NCBI GenBank assembly: GCA_023263825.1
Contig: JALQUJ010000036.1
Span: 1 to 16,256, forward strand
Source: Porticoccus sp.
GTDB taxonomy: Bacteria > Pseudomonadota > Gammaproteobacteria > Pseudomonadales > Porticoccaceae
DNA: 16,256 nt
Direction of reading: 5' to 3'
In this document: piece after piece, positions 1 through 6,201 of the stretch
Position numbering within the stretch: the stretch's first letter is position 1
Layout of the letters: each line of letters opens with the position of its first letter
Program-made: the position numbers and the translations under genes
The notes under the pieces: generated by a model
Seen by the model: only the letters and a program-made list of their open reading frames with translations
The model's database searches: none
Told to the model about the DNA's origin: nothing

Positions 1-83
1 CGATGGAAGACGGTCTGCGTTTCGCGATCCGTGAAGGTGGTCGTACAGTAGGTGCTGGTGTTGTAGCGAAGATCCTCGACTAA
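1..83 (+). CDS. tuf: Elongation factor Tu, C-terminal end (partial)
   Basis: The window begins inside this gene. The frame read from base 3 gives 26 residues, MEDGLRFAIREGG followed by RTVGAGVVAKILD and a TAA stop at 81-83. This is the C-terminal end of domain 3 of EF-Tu, the GTPase that delivers aminoacyl-tRNA to the ribosomal A site. The RFAIREGGRTVGAGVV stretch is close to invariant in bacterial EF-Tu. Its position directly upstream of rpsJ fits the usual str operon (rpsL-rpsG-fusA-tuf) ahead of the S10 operon; those upstream genes lie outside the window. A terminator-like hairpin follows. The copy number of tuf in the genome cannot be judged from here. Confidence 0.95.
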   Translation, partial: MEDGLRFAIREGGRTVGAGVVAKILD

Positions 84-135
84 TCGACAGATCTTGTACA
101 ATACCGATGCTCACTTTTTAAGGTGGGTATCAGAT

Positions 136-188
136 AAAAAGGCTGCCCTTATGTTGGTGCATGGGGTGGCCTTTTTAGTCGTTTTTCT
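136..188 (+). terminator. Terminator after tuf
   Basis: A stem of 13 pairs (136-148 with 164-176, two of them G-U) begins with AAAAAGGC and ends with GCCTTTTT, so the 3' arm itself supplies a U-run; a second T-run follows at 181-185. It sits about 50 bp after the tuf stop and ahead of the S10 promoter, so it likely ends most str-operon transcripts. A smaller inverted repeat just upstream (101-105 with 126-130, and 112-116 with 121-125) may be part of the same 3' end structure. Confidence 0.75.
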
Positions 189-249
189 GCATGGATTGTT
201 ATTGCAAACCTGGTTTATGAAAAACATAAGAAAAGAAGTGGGTTTTTGC

Positions 250-278
250 TTGACAGGTGGTGGGGCCAGCCTTAGAAT
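250..278 (+). promoter_or_regulatory. Sigma70 promoter of the S10 operon
   Basis: TTGACA (250-255, 6 of 6 consensus bases) is followed by a 17-bp spacer and TAGAAT (273-278, 5 of 6). Initiation would fall near 284-286, giving a leader of about 64 nt before rpsJ. The stretch after the -10 box (CTCGCC) is GC-rich, as in stringently controlled ribosomal promoters. This is the best promoter match in the window and lies after the tuf terminator, as expected for the start of a long ribosomal-protein transcript. Confidence 0.85.
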
Positions 279-296
279 CTCGCCTCCTTTTTTCAG

Positions 297-315
297 GGTC
301 TCGATGAGCGAGGCC
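297..315 (+). promoter_or_regulatory. Hairpin in the rpsJ leader
   Basis: GGTCTCG (297-303) pairs with CGAGGCC (309-315) around a 5-nt ATGAG loop: seven pairs, one of them G-U. It lies near the 5' end of the predicted S10-operon transcript. In E. coli the S10 leader is much longer and carries the L4 feedback site; this short leader does not obviously contain that fold. There is no U-run after the stem, so it is not a simple terminator. The role is unknown: it could stabilise the 5' end or be a minimal regulatory element. Confidence 0.5.
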
Positions 316-348
316 TGTAGGCTCTTTAGATAGTTGGAGTTTGATTCC

Positions 349-660
349 ATGCAGGATCAACGTATTCGTATTCGCCTCAAGGCATTTGATCACAAATTGA
401 TTGATGCTTCGACGCAAGAAATCGTTGAGACGGCAAAGCGTACCGGTGCACAGATTCGTGGCCCGATTCCATTGCCGACTCGTAAAGAACGTTTTACGGT
501 TTTGATTTCTCCGCACGTTAACAAAGATGCAAGAGATCAGTACGAAATTCGCACCCATAAGCGGTTGCTGGATATCGTAGAGCCAACAGAGAAGACGGTT
601 GATGCTTTGATGAAGCTGGATTTAGCAGCTGGTGTTGAAGTTCAAATTAGTCTGACCTAA
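349..660 (+). CDS. rpsJ: 30S ribosomal protein S10 (NusE)
   Basis: A 103-residue protein, the same length as E. coli S10 and nearly identical to it from MQDQRIRIRLKAFDHKLID onward. S10 sits in the 30S head and, as NusE, also joins the NusB/NusG antitermination complex on rRNA transcripts. The loop AKRTGAQIRGPIPLPTRKER, known in other bacteria to affect tetracycline-class susceptibility, looks ordinary. The start is the ATG at 349: an in-frame TTG at 334 would add five residues absent from the family, and TTGGAG at 334-339 is better read as the ribosome binding site, 9 nt from the ATG. It is the first gene of the S10 operon, behind the promoter at 250-278. Confidence 0.97.
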   Translation: MQDQRIRIRLKAFDHKLIDASTQEIVETAKRTGAQIRGPIPLPTRKERFTVLISPHVNKDARDQYEIRTHKRLLDIVEPTEKTVDALMKLDLAAGVEVQISLT

Positions 661-790
661 GTAATACACAAGTTAAAAAGAAAGTAGTACAGAATACAAA
701 CCCAGGTTCGGCCAGCGTCGGGCGGGTGTAACGCTCTGAAATGGGCGGCCATAGCGGGTAACAGCCCCGTACACTATGAGGTTATACAAA
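661..790 (+). other. Structured rpsJ-rplC spacer
   Basis: This 130-bp gap is long for the cluster. Its first 45 bases are A-rich and plain; from about 705 it becomes GC-rich with several inverted repeats. AGCGT (714-718) pairs with ACGCT (731-735) and is flanked by GGCC at 710-713 and 747-750. GGGC (743-746) can pair with GCCC (764-767), or CGGG (755-758) with CCCG (766-769); these two stems are mutually exclusive. No convincing promoter or U-tailed terminator is visible. The ribosome binding site for rplC is GAGG at 778-781. A regulatory or processing role is inference. Confidence 0.45.
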
Positions 791-1426
791 ATGGCAATTG
801 GTATTGTCGGCCGCAAATGTGGCATGACACGTGTTTTCAATGATGATGGTGCATCTGTCCCGGTCACAGTGGTCGAGGTAGAGCCAAATCGCATTACTCA
901 AATCAAAACTGATGAAACTGATGGCTACACTGCTGTGCAGGTAACTGTTGGCGCCCGTCGTGCTTCCCGTGTAAATAAGTCTCAGGCTGGGCATTTTGCT
1001 AAAGCTGGTGTTGAGGCTGGGCGCAGTAGTTGGGAGCTTCGTGTTGATGGTGATCAGGAAGACCTGGAACTTGGCGGTAACATTACAGTGGATCAGTTTG
1101 AAGTTGGTCAAAAAATTGATGTGACTGGTACTTCTAAGGGTAAAGGTTATGCCGGTGTAATTAAGCGCTGGAACTTCCAAATGCAAGATGCTACTCACGG
1201 TAACTCTATTTCTCACCGTGCCCCAGGTTCTATTGGTCAATGTCAAACCCCTGGTCGAGTGTTCAAGGGTAAGAAAATGGCAGGCCATATGGGTGATGAG
1301 CGTGTTACGACTCAGAATCTTGAAATTGTACGTGTTGACGCCGAGCGCAACCTGCTCCTGATTAAAGGTGCGGTACCGGGTGCTCCTGGCGGTGATGTGA
1401 TCGTTCGTGCAGCTGTTAAGAGCTGA
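791..1426 (+). CDS. rplC: 50S ribosomal protein L3
   Basis: A 211-residue L3 (209 in E. coli). L3 is an early assembly protein that binds 23S rRNA, with an extended loop reaching toward the peptidyl transferase centre. The family block TSKGKGYAGVIKRWNF is present near residues 114-129, followed by THGNSISHR and GSIGQCQTPG. In the last motif Gln152 matches the glutamine methylated by PrmB in E. coli. The reading frame is open back to an ATG at 776, but that adds MRLYK, absent from the family. The ATG at 791 starts MAIGIVGRKCGMTRVF and has GAGG 9 nt upstream, so it was chosen. It is followed after 11 bp by rplD. Confidence 0.96.
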   Translation: MAIGIVGRKCGMTRVFNDDGASVPVTVVEVEPNRITQIKTDETDGYTAVQVTVGARRASRVNKSQAGHFAKAGVEAGRSSWELRVDGDQEDLELGGNITVDQFEVGQKIDVTGTSKGKGYAGVIKRWNFQMQDATHGNSISHRAPGSIGQCQTPGRVFKGKKMAGHMGDERVTTQNLEIVRVDAERNLLLIKGAVPGAPGGDVIVRAAVKS

Positions 1427-1437
1427 GGGGATCGTCG

Positions 1438-2052
1438 ATGGAATTAAATATTGCAACAGCCAAAGGTAATTCGGGAACGGTAGAAGTTTCTGATGTGGCC
1501 TTTGGTAAAGAATATAACCAAGATTTGGTGCATCAAGCAGTAACTGCCTACTTGGCAGGTGCTCGTCAAGGTACTCGTGCTCAGAAAAACAGAGCAGCAG
1601 TCGCTGGTGGTGGACGTAAACCTTGGAGTCAAAAAGGTTCTGGCCGTGCGCGTGCTGGTACTATTAGAAGCCCTATCTGGCGTTCAGGCGGTGTAACGTT
1701 TGCCGCCCAGCCTCAGGATCACTCTCAAAAGCTGAATCGTAAAATGTATCGCGCTGCTCTGCGCTCCATTTTGTCAGAATTGGCGCGCCAGGAGCGTTTG
1801 GTTGTGGTTGAAGAGTTTGATCTCGATGCACCAAAAACTAAAGCTTTGGTTCAGAAGCTGGGCGATTTTGGTTTGCAGGATGTGCTGATCGTGACTGAAG
1901 AAGTCAGCGAAAATCTTTACCTGTCATCTCGCAACCTTCATAAGGTTGATGTTCGTGATGTTGTGGGTGTTGATCCGGTTAGCTTGATTCGTTTTGAAAA
2001 GGTGTTGGTGACTGTGCCTGCGCTGAAAAAGATTGAGGAGATGCTGGGATGA
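1438..2052 (+). CDS. rplD: 50S ribosomal protein L4
   Basis: A 204-residue L4 (201 in E. coli). L4 is an assembly protein whose long loop lines the nascent-peptide exit tunnel; in E. coli it also represses the S10 operon through the S10 leader. The tunnel loop is intact, with GGGRKPWSQKGSGRARAG near residues 57-74, followed by IRSPIWRSGGVTFAAQPQDH. The C-terminal globular part carries SSRNLHKVDVRDVVGVDP, typical of the family. No macrolide-resistance-like change stands out in the loop. Its stop overlaps the rplW start by 4 nt (ATGA), a usual sign of translational coupling. Whether it autoregulates here is open, because the rpsJ leader is short. Confidence 0.96.
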   Translation: MELNIATAKGNSGTVEVSDVAFGKEYNQDLVHQAVTAYLAGARQGTRAQKNRAAVAGGGRKPWSQKGSGRARAGTIRSPIWRSGGVTFAAQPQDHSQKLNRKMYRAALRSILSELARQERLVVVEEFDLDAPKTKALVQKLGDFGLQDVLIVTEEVSENLYLSSRNLHKVDVRDVVGVDPVSLIRFEKVLVTVPALKKIEEMLG

Positions 2053-2345
2053 AGCAAGAGCGCATCTTCAAAGTGTTGTTAGGTCCACACTTTTCTGAAA
2101 AATCTGCCATTGTTGGCGATACCAACAATCAGGTGGTATTTAAAGTTACTCCAGACGCTACCAAGCCAGAAGTTAAGGCGGCGGTTGAGCAGCTCTTCAA
2201 AGTAAAGGTGGCAGGTGTATCTGTTGCTAATGTGAAGGGTAAAACCAAGCGAGCTCGTCACGGTATGGGTAAGCGCTCAGACTGGAAAAAAGCTTACGTT
2301 CGTCTAGAGCAGGGTCAAGAAATTGACTTTGCAGTAGTAGAGTAA
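2049..2345 (+). CDS. rplW: 50S ribosomal protein L23
   Basis: A 98-residue L23 (100 in E. coli). L23 lies at the tunnel exit and is the docking site for trigger factor and SRP. The HFSEKS segment near residues 14-19 holds Glu17, matching the trigger-factor contact Glu18 of E. coli. The later RSDWKKAYVRL is a strong family signature. The middle KGKTKRARHGMGKR is the basic rRNA-binding extension. The ATG start overlaps the rplD stop, so its translation is probably coupled to L4; rplB follows after 12 bp. Confidence 0.95.
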   Translation: MKQERIFKVLLGPHFSEKSAIVGDTNNQVVFKVTPDATKPEVKAAVEQLFKVKVAGVSVANVKGKTKRARHGMGKRSDWKKAYVRLEQGQEIDFAVVE

Positions 2346-2357
2346 GGGGTTGTTGAG

Positions 2358-3182
2358 ATGCCAGTTGTAAAGAGAAAGCCAACGTCTCCCGGTCGCCGTT
2401 TTGTTGTCAGTGTTGTTAATCCTGACTTGCATAAAGGCGCGCCTCATGCACCTTTGCTTGAGAAAAAATTCAAATCCGGTGGGCGTAACAATAATGGTCG
2501 TATTACCACACGTCATGTGGGTGGCGGTCATAAGCAGCACTACCGTGTTATTGATTTTAAGCGTAATAAAGATGGTGTTCCGGCGACTATTGAGCGTTTG
2601 GAATACGATCCAAACCGCAGTCCTTACATTGCGTTGTTGTGTTATGCCGATGGTGAGCGTCGCTACATCATTGCGCCTAAAGGTTTGAAGGCGGGCGATA
2701 CGGTTCAGTCCGGTGTCGATGCGCCAATTAAGGTGGGTAACACTCTGCCGTTGACTAATATCCCAGTGGGTAGTGTTGTTCATTGTGTTGAAATGAAGCC
2801 AGGAAAAGGTGCTCAGTTAGCACGTAGTGCTGGTACTTCTGCCCAGCTGGTGGCGAGAGAAGGTCAATATGCAACCCTGCGTTTACGTAGCGGTGAAATG
2901 CGTAAAGTACCTGTGGATTGTCGCGCTACTATTGGTGAGGTTTGTAACAGCGAGCATAACTTGCGTTCATTGGGTAAGGCTGGTGCAAGTCGCTGGCGCG
3001 GTGTTAGGCCTACGGTTCGTGGTGTTGCTATGAACCCTGTTGATCACCCCCATGGTGGTGGTGAGGGTCGTACTTCTGGTGGTCGTCACCCGGTATCGCC
3101 TTGGGGTACGCCAGCTAAAGGTTATAAGACTCGTAAGAACAAGCGTACGAACAATATGATTGTTCGCAGTCGCGGCAAATAA
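2358..3182 (+). CDS. rplB: 50S ribosomal protein L2
   Basis: A 274-residue L2 (273 in E. coli). L2 is needed for subunit association and for the peptidyl transferase centre. The N-terminal SGGRNNNGRITTRHVGGGHK block, the central OB and SH3-like domains with VEMKPGKGAQLARSAGT, and the C-terminal MNPVDHPHGGGEGR are all present. His230 in the last motif corresponds to the functionally important His229 of E. coli. The C-terminus is Lys/Arg-rich. The start ATG follows a GGGGTTGTTGAG stretch that can serve as ribosome binding site. The most diverged stretch is TSGGRHPVSPWGTPAKGY near residues 239-256, which carries a small insertion compared with E. coli. Confidence 0.97.
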   Translation: MPVVKRKPTSPGRRFVVSVVNPDLHKGAPHAPLLEKKFKSGGRNNNGRITTRHVGGGHKQHYRVIDFKRNKDGVPATIERLEYDPNRSPYIALLCYADGERRYIIAPKGLKAGDTVQSGVDAPIKVGNTLPLTNIPVGSVVHCVEMKPGKGAQLARSAGTSAQLVAREGQYATLRLRSGEMRKVPVDCRATIGEVCNSEHNLRSLGKAGASRWRGVRPTVRGVAMNPVDHPHGGGEGRTSGGRHPVSPWGTPAKGYKTRKNKRTNNMIVRSRGK

Positions 3183-3203
3183 TTCAGAGAAGAGGAAACA
3201 ATA

Positions 3204-3479
3204 GTGTCACGCTCTCTCAAAAAAGGCCCATTTATCGACCTGCATTTAGTTAAGAAGGTTGATGAGGCATTGGAAAAAAATGACAGACGTCCGATCAAAA
3301 CTTGGTCTCGTCGTTCCATGGTTAGCCCGGATATGGTGGGTTTGACCATTGCTGTTCACAACGGTCGTCAACACGTGCCCGTTTTGATCAACGAGGAAAT
3401 GGTTGGACATAAACTCGGCGAATTCGCCCCAACGCGGACCTACAGGGGTCACGTGGCGGACAAGAAAGCCAAGCGTTAA
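3204..3479 (+). CDS. rpsS: 30S ribosomal protein S19 (GTG start)
   Basis: A 91-residue S19 (92 in E. coli). S19 sits in the 30S head, binds 16S rRNA with S13 and touches the A-site tRNA and the intersubunit bridge. The family motifs RSLKKGPFIDLHLVKKV, TWSRRS, IAVHNGRQHVPV and GHKLGEFAPTRTYRGH appear in order. Translation starts at a GTG: the frame has no ATG before the conserved SRSLKKGPF, and AGAGG at 3191-3195 is correctly spaced 8 nt away. It is the only GTG start I assign among the ribosomal genes here, where the others use ATG. Confidence 0.95.
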   Translation: MSRSLKKGPFIDLHLVKKVDEALEKNDRRPIKTWSRRSMVSPDMVGLTIAVHNGRQHVPVLINEEMVGHKLGEFAPTRTYRGHVADKKAKR

Positions 3480-3498
3480 GCGGCGAATTGAGAGGAAT

Positions 3499-3846
3499 AT
3501 GACTGTGGAAGTAGCAGCTAAATTACGTGGAGCAAAACTGTCGGCCCAAAAGGCTCGGTTAGTGGCGAATCAGGTACGTGGTATGCCCGTTGAGGCGGCT
3601 CTGGATGTTCTGGCCTTTAGCCCCAAAAAGGGTGCGGCCTTAATTAAGAAAGTGCTGGAGTCTGCCATTGCAAACGCTGAGCACAATGAAGGCGCGGATG
3701 TCGATGAACTGCGTGTATCAACCATTTTTGTTGATGAGGGTACAACAATGAAGCGCATTAAGCCCCGTGCTAAGGGTCGCGCTGATCGTATCTTAAAGCG
3801 TAGCTGCCACATCACCGTGAAAGTTGCTGACGAGGAGACCGTTTAA
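3499..3846 (+). CDS. rplV: 50S ribosomal protein L22
   Basis: A 115-residue L22 (110 in E. coli). L22 is an assembly protein whose beta-hairpin lines the exit tunnel beside L4. Family blocks KLSAQKARLVANQVRG, KKVLESAIANAEHNEGAD and MKRIKPRAKGRADRILKR are present; the last is the tunnel hairpin where macrolide-resistance deletions occur elsewhere, and it is intact. The frame is open 96 nt further upstream into rpsS, but the conserved protein begins at MTVEVAAKLRGAK. AGAGGA at 3491-3496 precedes this ATG, only 2 nt away, and GCGGCGAATTGAG lies just ahead of it. The stop shares one base with the rpsC start (TAATG). Confidence 0.94.
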   Translation: MTVEVAAKLRGAKLSAQKARLVANQVRGMPVEAALDVLAFSPKKGAALIKKVLESAIANAEHNEGADVDELRVSTIFVDEGTTMKRIKPRAKGRADRILKRSCHITVKVADEETV

Positions 3847-4526
3847 TGGGTCAGAAAGTACATCCAACTGGTATTCGTCTGGGTATTGTTAAAAAGCATA
3901 CTTCAGTGTGGTACGCAGGTCAGAAAGATTACGCAGATAAGTTAAACACGGATCTAGAAGTACGTGAATTTATCAGCAATGAATTAGATCACGCTTCTGT
4001 TAGCCGGATCGAAATTGAACGTCCAGCACAAACAGCCCGTATTACTATTCACACGGCGCGTCCGGGTATTGTGATTGGTAAAAAAGGTGAAGGCGTTGAG
4101 AAGTTGCGCAATCAGGTATCTGCCAAAATGGGCGTTCCTGTGCACATCAATATTGAAGAAGTGCGCAAGCCAGATCTCGATGCAACATTGGTTGCACAGA
4201 GTGTTGCGCAACAGTTGGAGCGTCGTGTGATGTTCCGTCGTGCCATGAAGCGAGCTGTTCAAAACGCTATGCGTCAAGGTGCTAAAGGCATCAAAATTCA
4301 AGTTGGCGGTCGCTTGGGCGGAGCAGAAATTGCACGTTCAGAGTGGTATCGCGAAGGTCGTGTGCCGTTGCATACACTTCGTGCTGATATTGATTATGGT
4401 ACCGCTGAAGGTTCCACCACTTACGGCATTATTGGTGTCAAGGTATGGATCTTCAAAGGTGAAGTAATAGGTGGTGAAGAGGTGGCGCCTGCGCCAGCCA
4501 AAAAAGCACCATCTAACAAGAAATAA
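3846..4526 (+). CDS. rpsC: 30S ribosomal protein S3
   Basis: A 226-residue S3 (233 in E. coli). S3 lines the mRNA entry channel and contributes to the ribosomal mRNA helicase activity with S4 and S5. The N-terminus MGQKVHPTGIRLGI is invariant in the family. A KH domain carries the GKKG loop at residues 78-81. The basic helix RRVMFRRAMKRAVQNAMRQG follows, holding the Arg/Lys residues tied to helicase function. The C-terminal domain has GRLGGAEIARSEWYREGRVP. The tail is shorter than in E. coli and ends in an Ala/Pro/Lys-rich stretch. The start overlaps the rplV stop by 1 nt. Confidence 0.97.
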   Translation: MGQKVHPTGIRLGIVKKHTSVWYAGQKDYADKLNTDLEVREFISNELDHASVSRIEIERPAQTARITIHTARPGIVIGKKGEGVEKLRNQVSAKMGVPVHINIEEVRKPDLDATLVAQSVAQQLERRVMFRRAMKRAVQNAMRQGAKGIKIQVGGRLGGAEIARSEWYREGRVPLHTLRADIDYGTAEGSTTYGIIGVKVWIFKGEVIGGEEVAPAPAKKAPSNKK

Positions 4527-4551
4527 GTTTGCGAGTTAAGGGTCAAGCGAG

Positions 4552-4965
4552 ATGCTGCAACCGAAACGTACAAAATTCCGTAAGCAACACAAGGGTCGTA
4601 ACCGCGGCCTGGCATTGCGCGGTAGTAAAGTAAGCTTTGGCGAGTTTGGTTTAAAAGCCACTGGTCGTGGTCGTCTCACTGCACGTCAGATTGAAGCGGC
4701 TCGTCGAGCAATGACTCGTCATATTAAGCGGGGCGGAAAAATTTGGATTCGGGTATTTCCTGACAAGCCAATTACAAACAAGCCTCTTGAAGTAAGGATG
4801 GGTAAAGGTAAGGGTAACGTTGAATACTGGATAGCCCAGATTCAGCCAGGCAAAGTGTTGTATGAGATGGATGGTGTTTCTGAAGAGCTTGCTCGTGAAG
4901 CCTTTGCTCTCGCTGCTGCCAAGTTGCCTCTTCAAACCACCTTTGTTAAACGGTCGGTGATGTGA
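4552..4965 (+). CDS. rplP: 50S ribosomal protein L16
   Basis: A 137-residue L16 (136 in E. coli). L16 joins late in 50S assembly and helps position the A-site tRNA. The protein starts with the invariant MLQPKRTKFRKQHKGRNRG and carries GRGRLTARQIEAARRAMTR and KIWIRVFPDKPI. Arg82 in the PLEVRMGKGKGNVEYW block corresponds to the arginine hydroxylated by the RoxA/YcfD oxygenase in E. coli. It ends in an alanine-rich helix and RSVM. Its stop shares one base with the rpmC start (TGATG), indicating coupled translation. Confidence 0.96.
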   Translation: MLQPKRTKFRKQHKGRNRGLALRGSKVSFGEFGLKATGRGRLTARQIEAARRAMTRHIKRGGKIWIRVFPDKPITNKPLEVRMGKGKGNVEYWIAQIQPGKVLYEMDGVSEELAREAFALAAAKLPLQTTFVKRSVM

Positions 4966-5156
4966 TGGAAGCCAGTGAACTTCGTGAAAAATCAGTTGAT
5001 GAACTGAACCAGGAATTGAATAGCCAGCTAGAGCAGCAGTTTAAGTTGCGTATGCAGGCGGCAACTTCACAGTTGGGTCAAAGTCATCAAATTAAAGAAA
5101 CACGCAGAAATGTTGCGCGTATCAAAACAGTACTGAACGAGAAAGCGGGTAACTGA
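4965..5156 (+). CDS. rpmC: 50S ribosomal protein L29
   Basis: A 63-residue L29, the same length as in E. coli. It is a small two-helix hairpin protein near the tunnel exit, next to L23. The motif ELREKSVDELNQEL in helix 1 and the basic RRNVARIKTVLNEKAG in helix 2 are typical. An in-frame GTG at 4962 would add one residue, but the ATG at 4965 gives the family length and overlaps the rplP stop by one base, so I chose it. One base separates its stop from the rpsQ start. Confidence 0.94.
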   Translation: MEASELREKSVDELNQELNSQLEQQFKLRMQAATSQLGQSHQIKETRRNVARIKTVLNEKAGN

Positions 5157-5157
5157 A

Positions 5158-5424
5158 ATGACTGAAGCAGAGAGCAAAGCTAGTACTTTGTCAGGTCGTG
5201 TGGTCAGCGACAAGATGGACAAAACAGTGACGGTTCTGGTTGAGCGCCGTGTTAAGCACCCTGTGTACGGCAAGATTGTGAATAAATCTAGCAAGATTAA
5301 AGCACATGATGAAGCTAACGAATGCCGTAATGGTGATGTGGTAACAATTGCAGAAACTCGCCCACTTTCTAAGACCAAGTCTTGGACGTTGGTTAACATC
5401 GACGAGCGTGCCGCCGAGGTTTAA
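5158..5424 (+). CDS. rpsQ: 30S ribosomal protein S17
   Basis: An 88-residue S17 (84 in E. coli), an OB-fold primary binder of the 5' domain of 16S rRNA. Family motifs GRVVSDKMDKTVTVLVERR, VKHPVYGKI and ETRPLSKTKSWTLV are clear. The N-terminus is a few residues longer than in E. coli (MTEAESKASTL before SGRVV), a common variation. It is the last gene of the canonical S10 set. The next gene, rplN, starts after only 36 bp, too little for a full independent promoter within the gap. Confidence 0.95.
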   Translation: MTEAESKASTLSGRVVSDKMDKTVTVLVERRVKHPVYGKIVNKSSKIKAHDEANECRNGDVVTIAETRPLSKTKSWTLVNIDERAAEV

Positions 5425-5460
5425 GCCGGCAGGCAGCAGTTACGGGTTCGGAGATTTACG

Positions 5461-5829
5461 ATGATTCAAACAGAAAGTTATTTGGAAGTGGCAGACAACA
5501 GCGGCGCACGTCAAGTGATGTGTATTAAGGTGTTGGGCGGCTCCCACAGACGTTATGCACGAGTTGGTGACATTATTAAAGTAACCGTTAAGGAAGCAAT
5601 TCCTCGCGGCAAAGTAAAAAAAGGTCAGGTGATGAATGCAGTTGTGGTTCGCACTAGAAAAGGTGTTCGTCGTCAAGACGGCAGCCTGATCAAGTTTGAC
5701 GATAACGCAGCGGTTCTTTTGAACCAACAGTTGGCGCCAATCGGTACACGTATCTTTGGGCCGGTAACCCGTGAACTGCGTAGCGAACGTTTTATGAAAA
5801 TTATCTCTCTGGCGCCTGAAGTACTGTAA
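5461..5829 (+). CDS. rplN: 50S ribosomal protein L14
   Basis: A 122-residue L14 (123 in E. coli). L14 is a beta-barrel protein on the subunit interface that forms a bridge to 16S rRNA and is the binding site of the silencing factor RsfS. It shows the signature MIQTESYLEVADNSGARQVM, then KVLGGSHRRYA, VVRTRKGVRRQDGS and IFGPVTRELR. GGAG at 5450-5453 gives a 7-nt spacing to the ATG. It is the first gene of the canonical spc operon. In E. coli a promoter precedes rplN; here the gap of 36 bp (5425-5460) shows none I can recognise. Confidence 0.96.
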   Translation: MIQTESYLEVADNSGARQVMCIKVLGGSHRRYARVGDIIKVTVKEAIPRGKVKKGQVMNAVVVRTRKGVRRQDGSLIKFDDNAAVLLNQQLAPIGTRIFGPVTRELRSERFMKIISLAPEVL

Positions 5830-5850
5830 GTCAGAGGAAAGGAAAGAGTT

Positions 5851-6168
5851 ATGCTGAAAATCAAACGTGATGACGAGATCATTGTTATTGCCGGTAAAGA
5901 TAAAGGCAAGCGTGGCAAGGTACTTAAGGTACAAGCAGATGGCCGCTTGACAATCTCTGGCATCAACATGATTAAAAAGCACCAGAAACCCAATCCACAA
6001 TTGAATGTTCAAGGTGGAATTATTGAAAAGGAAGCACCGATACAAGCTTCCAATGTGGCTATATTCAATGCGGGCACCAGCAAGGCTGACCGTGTTGGTT
6101 TTAAAGTACTTGAAGATGGCAAGAAAATCCGCGTTTTCAAATCCAACGGCGAAGCCGTTGACGCCTAA
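5851..6168 (+). CDS. rplX: 50S ribosomal protein L24
   Basis: A 105-residue L24 (104 in E. coli). L24 is one of the two initiators of 50S assembly and lies at the tunnel exit. The N-terminal KOW motif is present (DDEIIVIAGKDKGKRGKVLKV), followed by GINMIKKHQKP and GIIEKEAPIQASNVAIFN. The C-terminus KVLEDGKKIRVFKSNGEAVD is usual. A purine-rich AGAGGAAAGGAAAGAG tract precedes the ATG and gives a strong ribosome binding site. Its 3' end joins the rplE start in a region with pairing potential (6156-6201). Confidence 0.95.
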   Translation: MLKIKRDDEIIVIAGKDKGKRGKVLKVQADGRLTISGINMIKKHQKPNPQLNVQGGIIEKEAPIQASNVAIFNAGTSKADRVGFKVLEDGKKIRVFKSNGEAVDA

Positions 6169-6201
6169 TTTGACAGGAAACTGACATGGCAAGGCTGAAC
6201 G
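6156..6201 (+). promoter_or_regulatory. Candidate S8 feedback site at the rplE start
   Basis: The mRNA around the rplE start can fold. CGTT (6156-6159) pairs with AACG (6198-6201). Further in, A6161 can face T6196 and GCC (6163-6165) pairs with GGC (6193-6195), leaving mismatched or bulged bases between. Inside, TGACAG (6171-6176) pairs with CTGACA (6181-6186), with one A-A mismatch, around a GAAA tetraloop that holds part of the Shine-Dalgarno sequence. In E. coli S8 represses the spc operon by binding mRNA at the start of rplE. The location matches; the fold has not been compared with the real S8 consensus. Confidence 0.35.

Noticed and set aside
94..333. A 79-residue frame on the + strand between tuf and rpsJ
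   Set aside because: It runs through the terminator hairpin, the promoter and the rpsJ leader, has no recognisable motif or family, and no ribosome binding site. It is better explained as non-coding.
334..351. TTG at 334 as the start of rpsJ
   Set aside because: It would add five residues missing from the S10 family, and it forms part of the ribosome binding site for the ATG at 349.
782..1456. A long open frame of 224 codons on the - strand opposite rplC
   Set aside because: rplC is certain by family identity. The antisense frame has no family likeness and probably reflects codon bias of the highly expressed gene.
3403..3498. An upstream ATG for rplV inside rpsS
   Set aside because: The extra 32 residues overlap the conserved end of rpsS and are absent from L22; the ATG at 3499 gives the family start.
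5440..6192. A 250-codon - strand frame opposite rplN and rplX
   Set aside because: Both + strand genes are certain; the antisense translation is rich in Asn, Thr, Phe and His with no domain, as expected for a shadow of biased codons.
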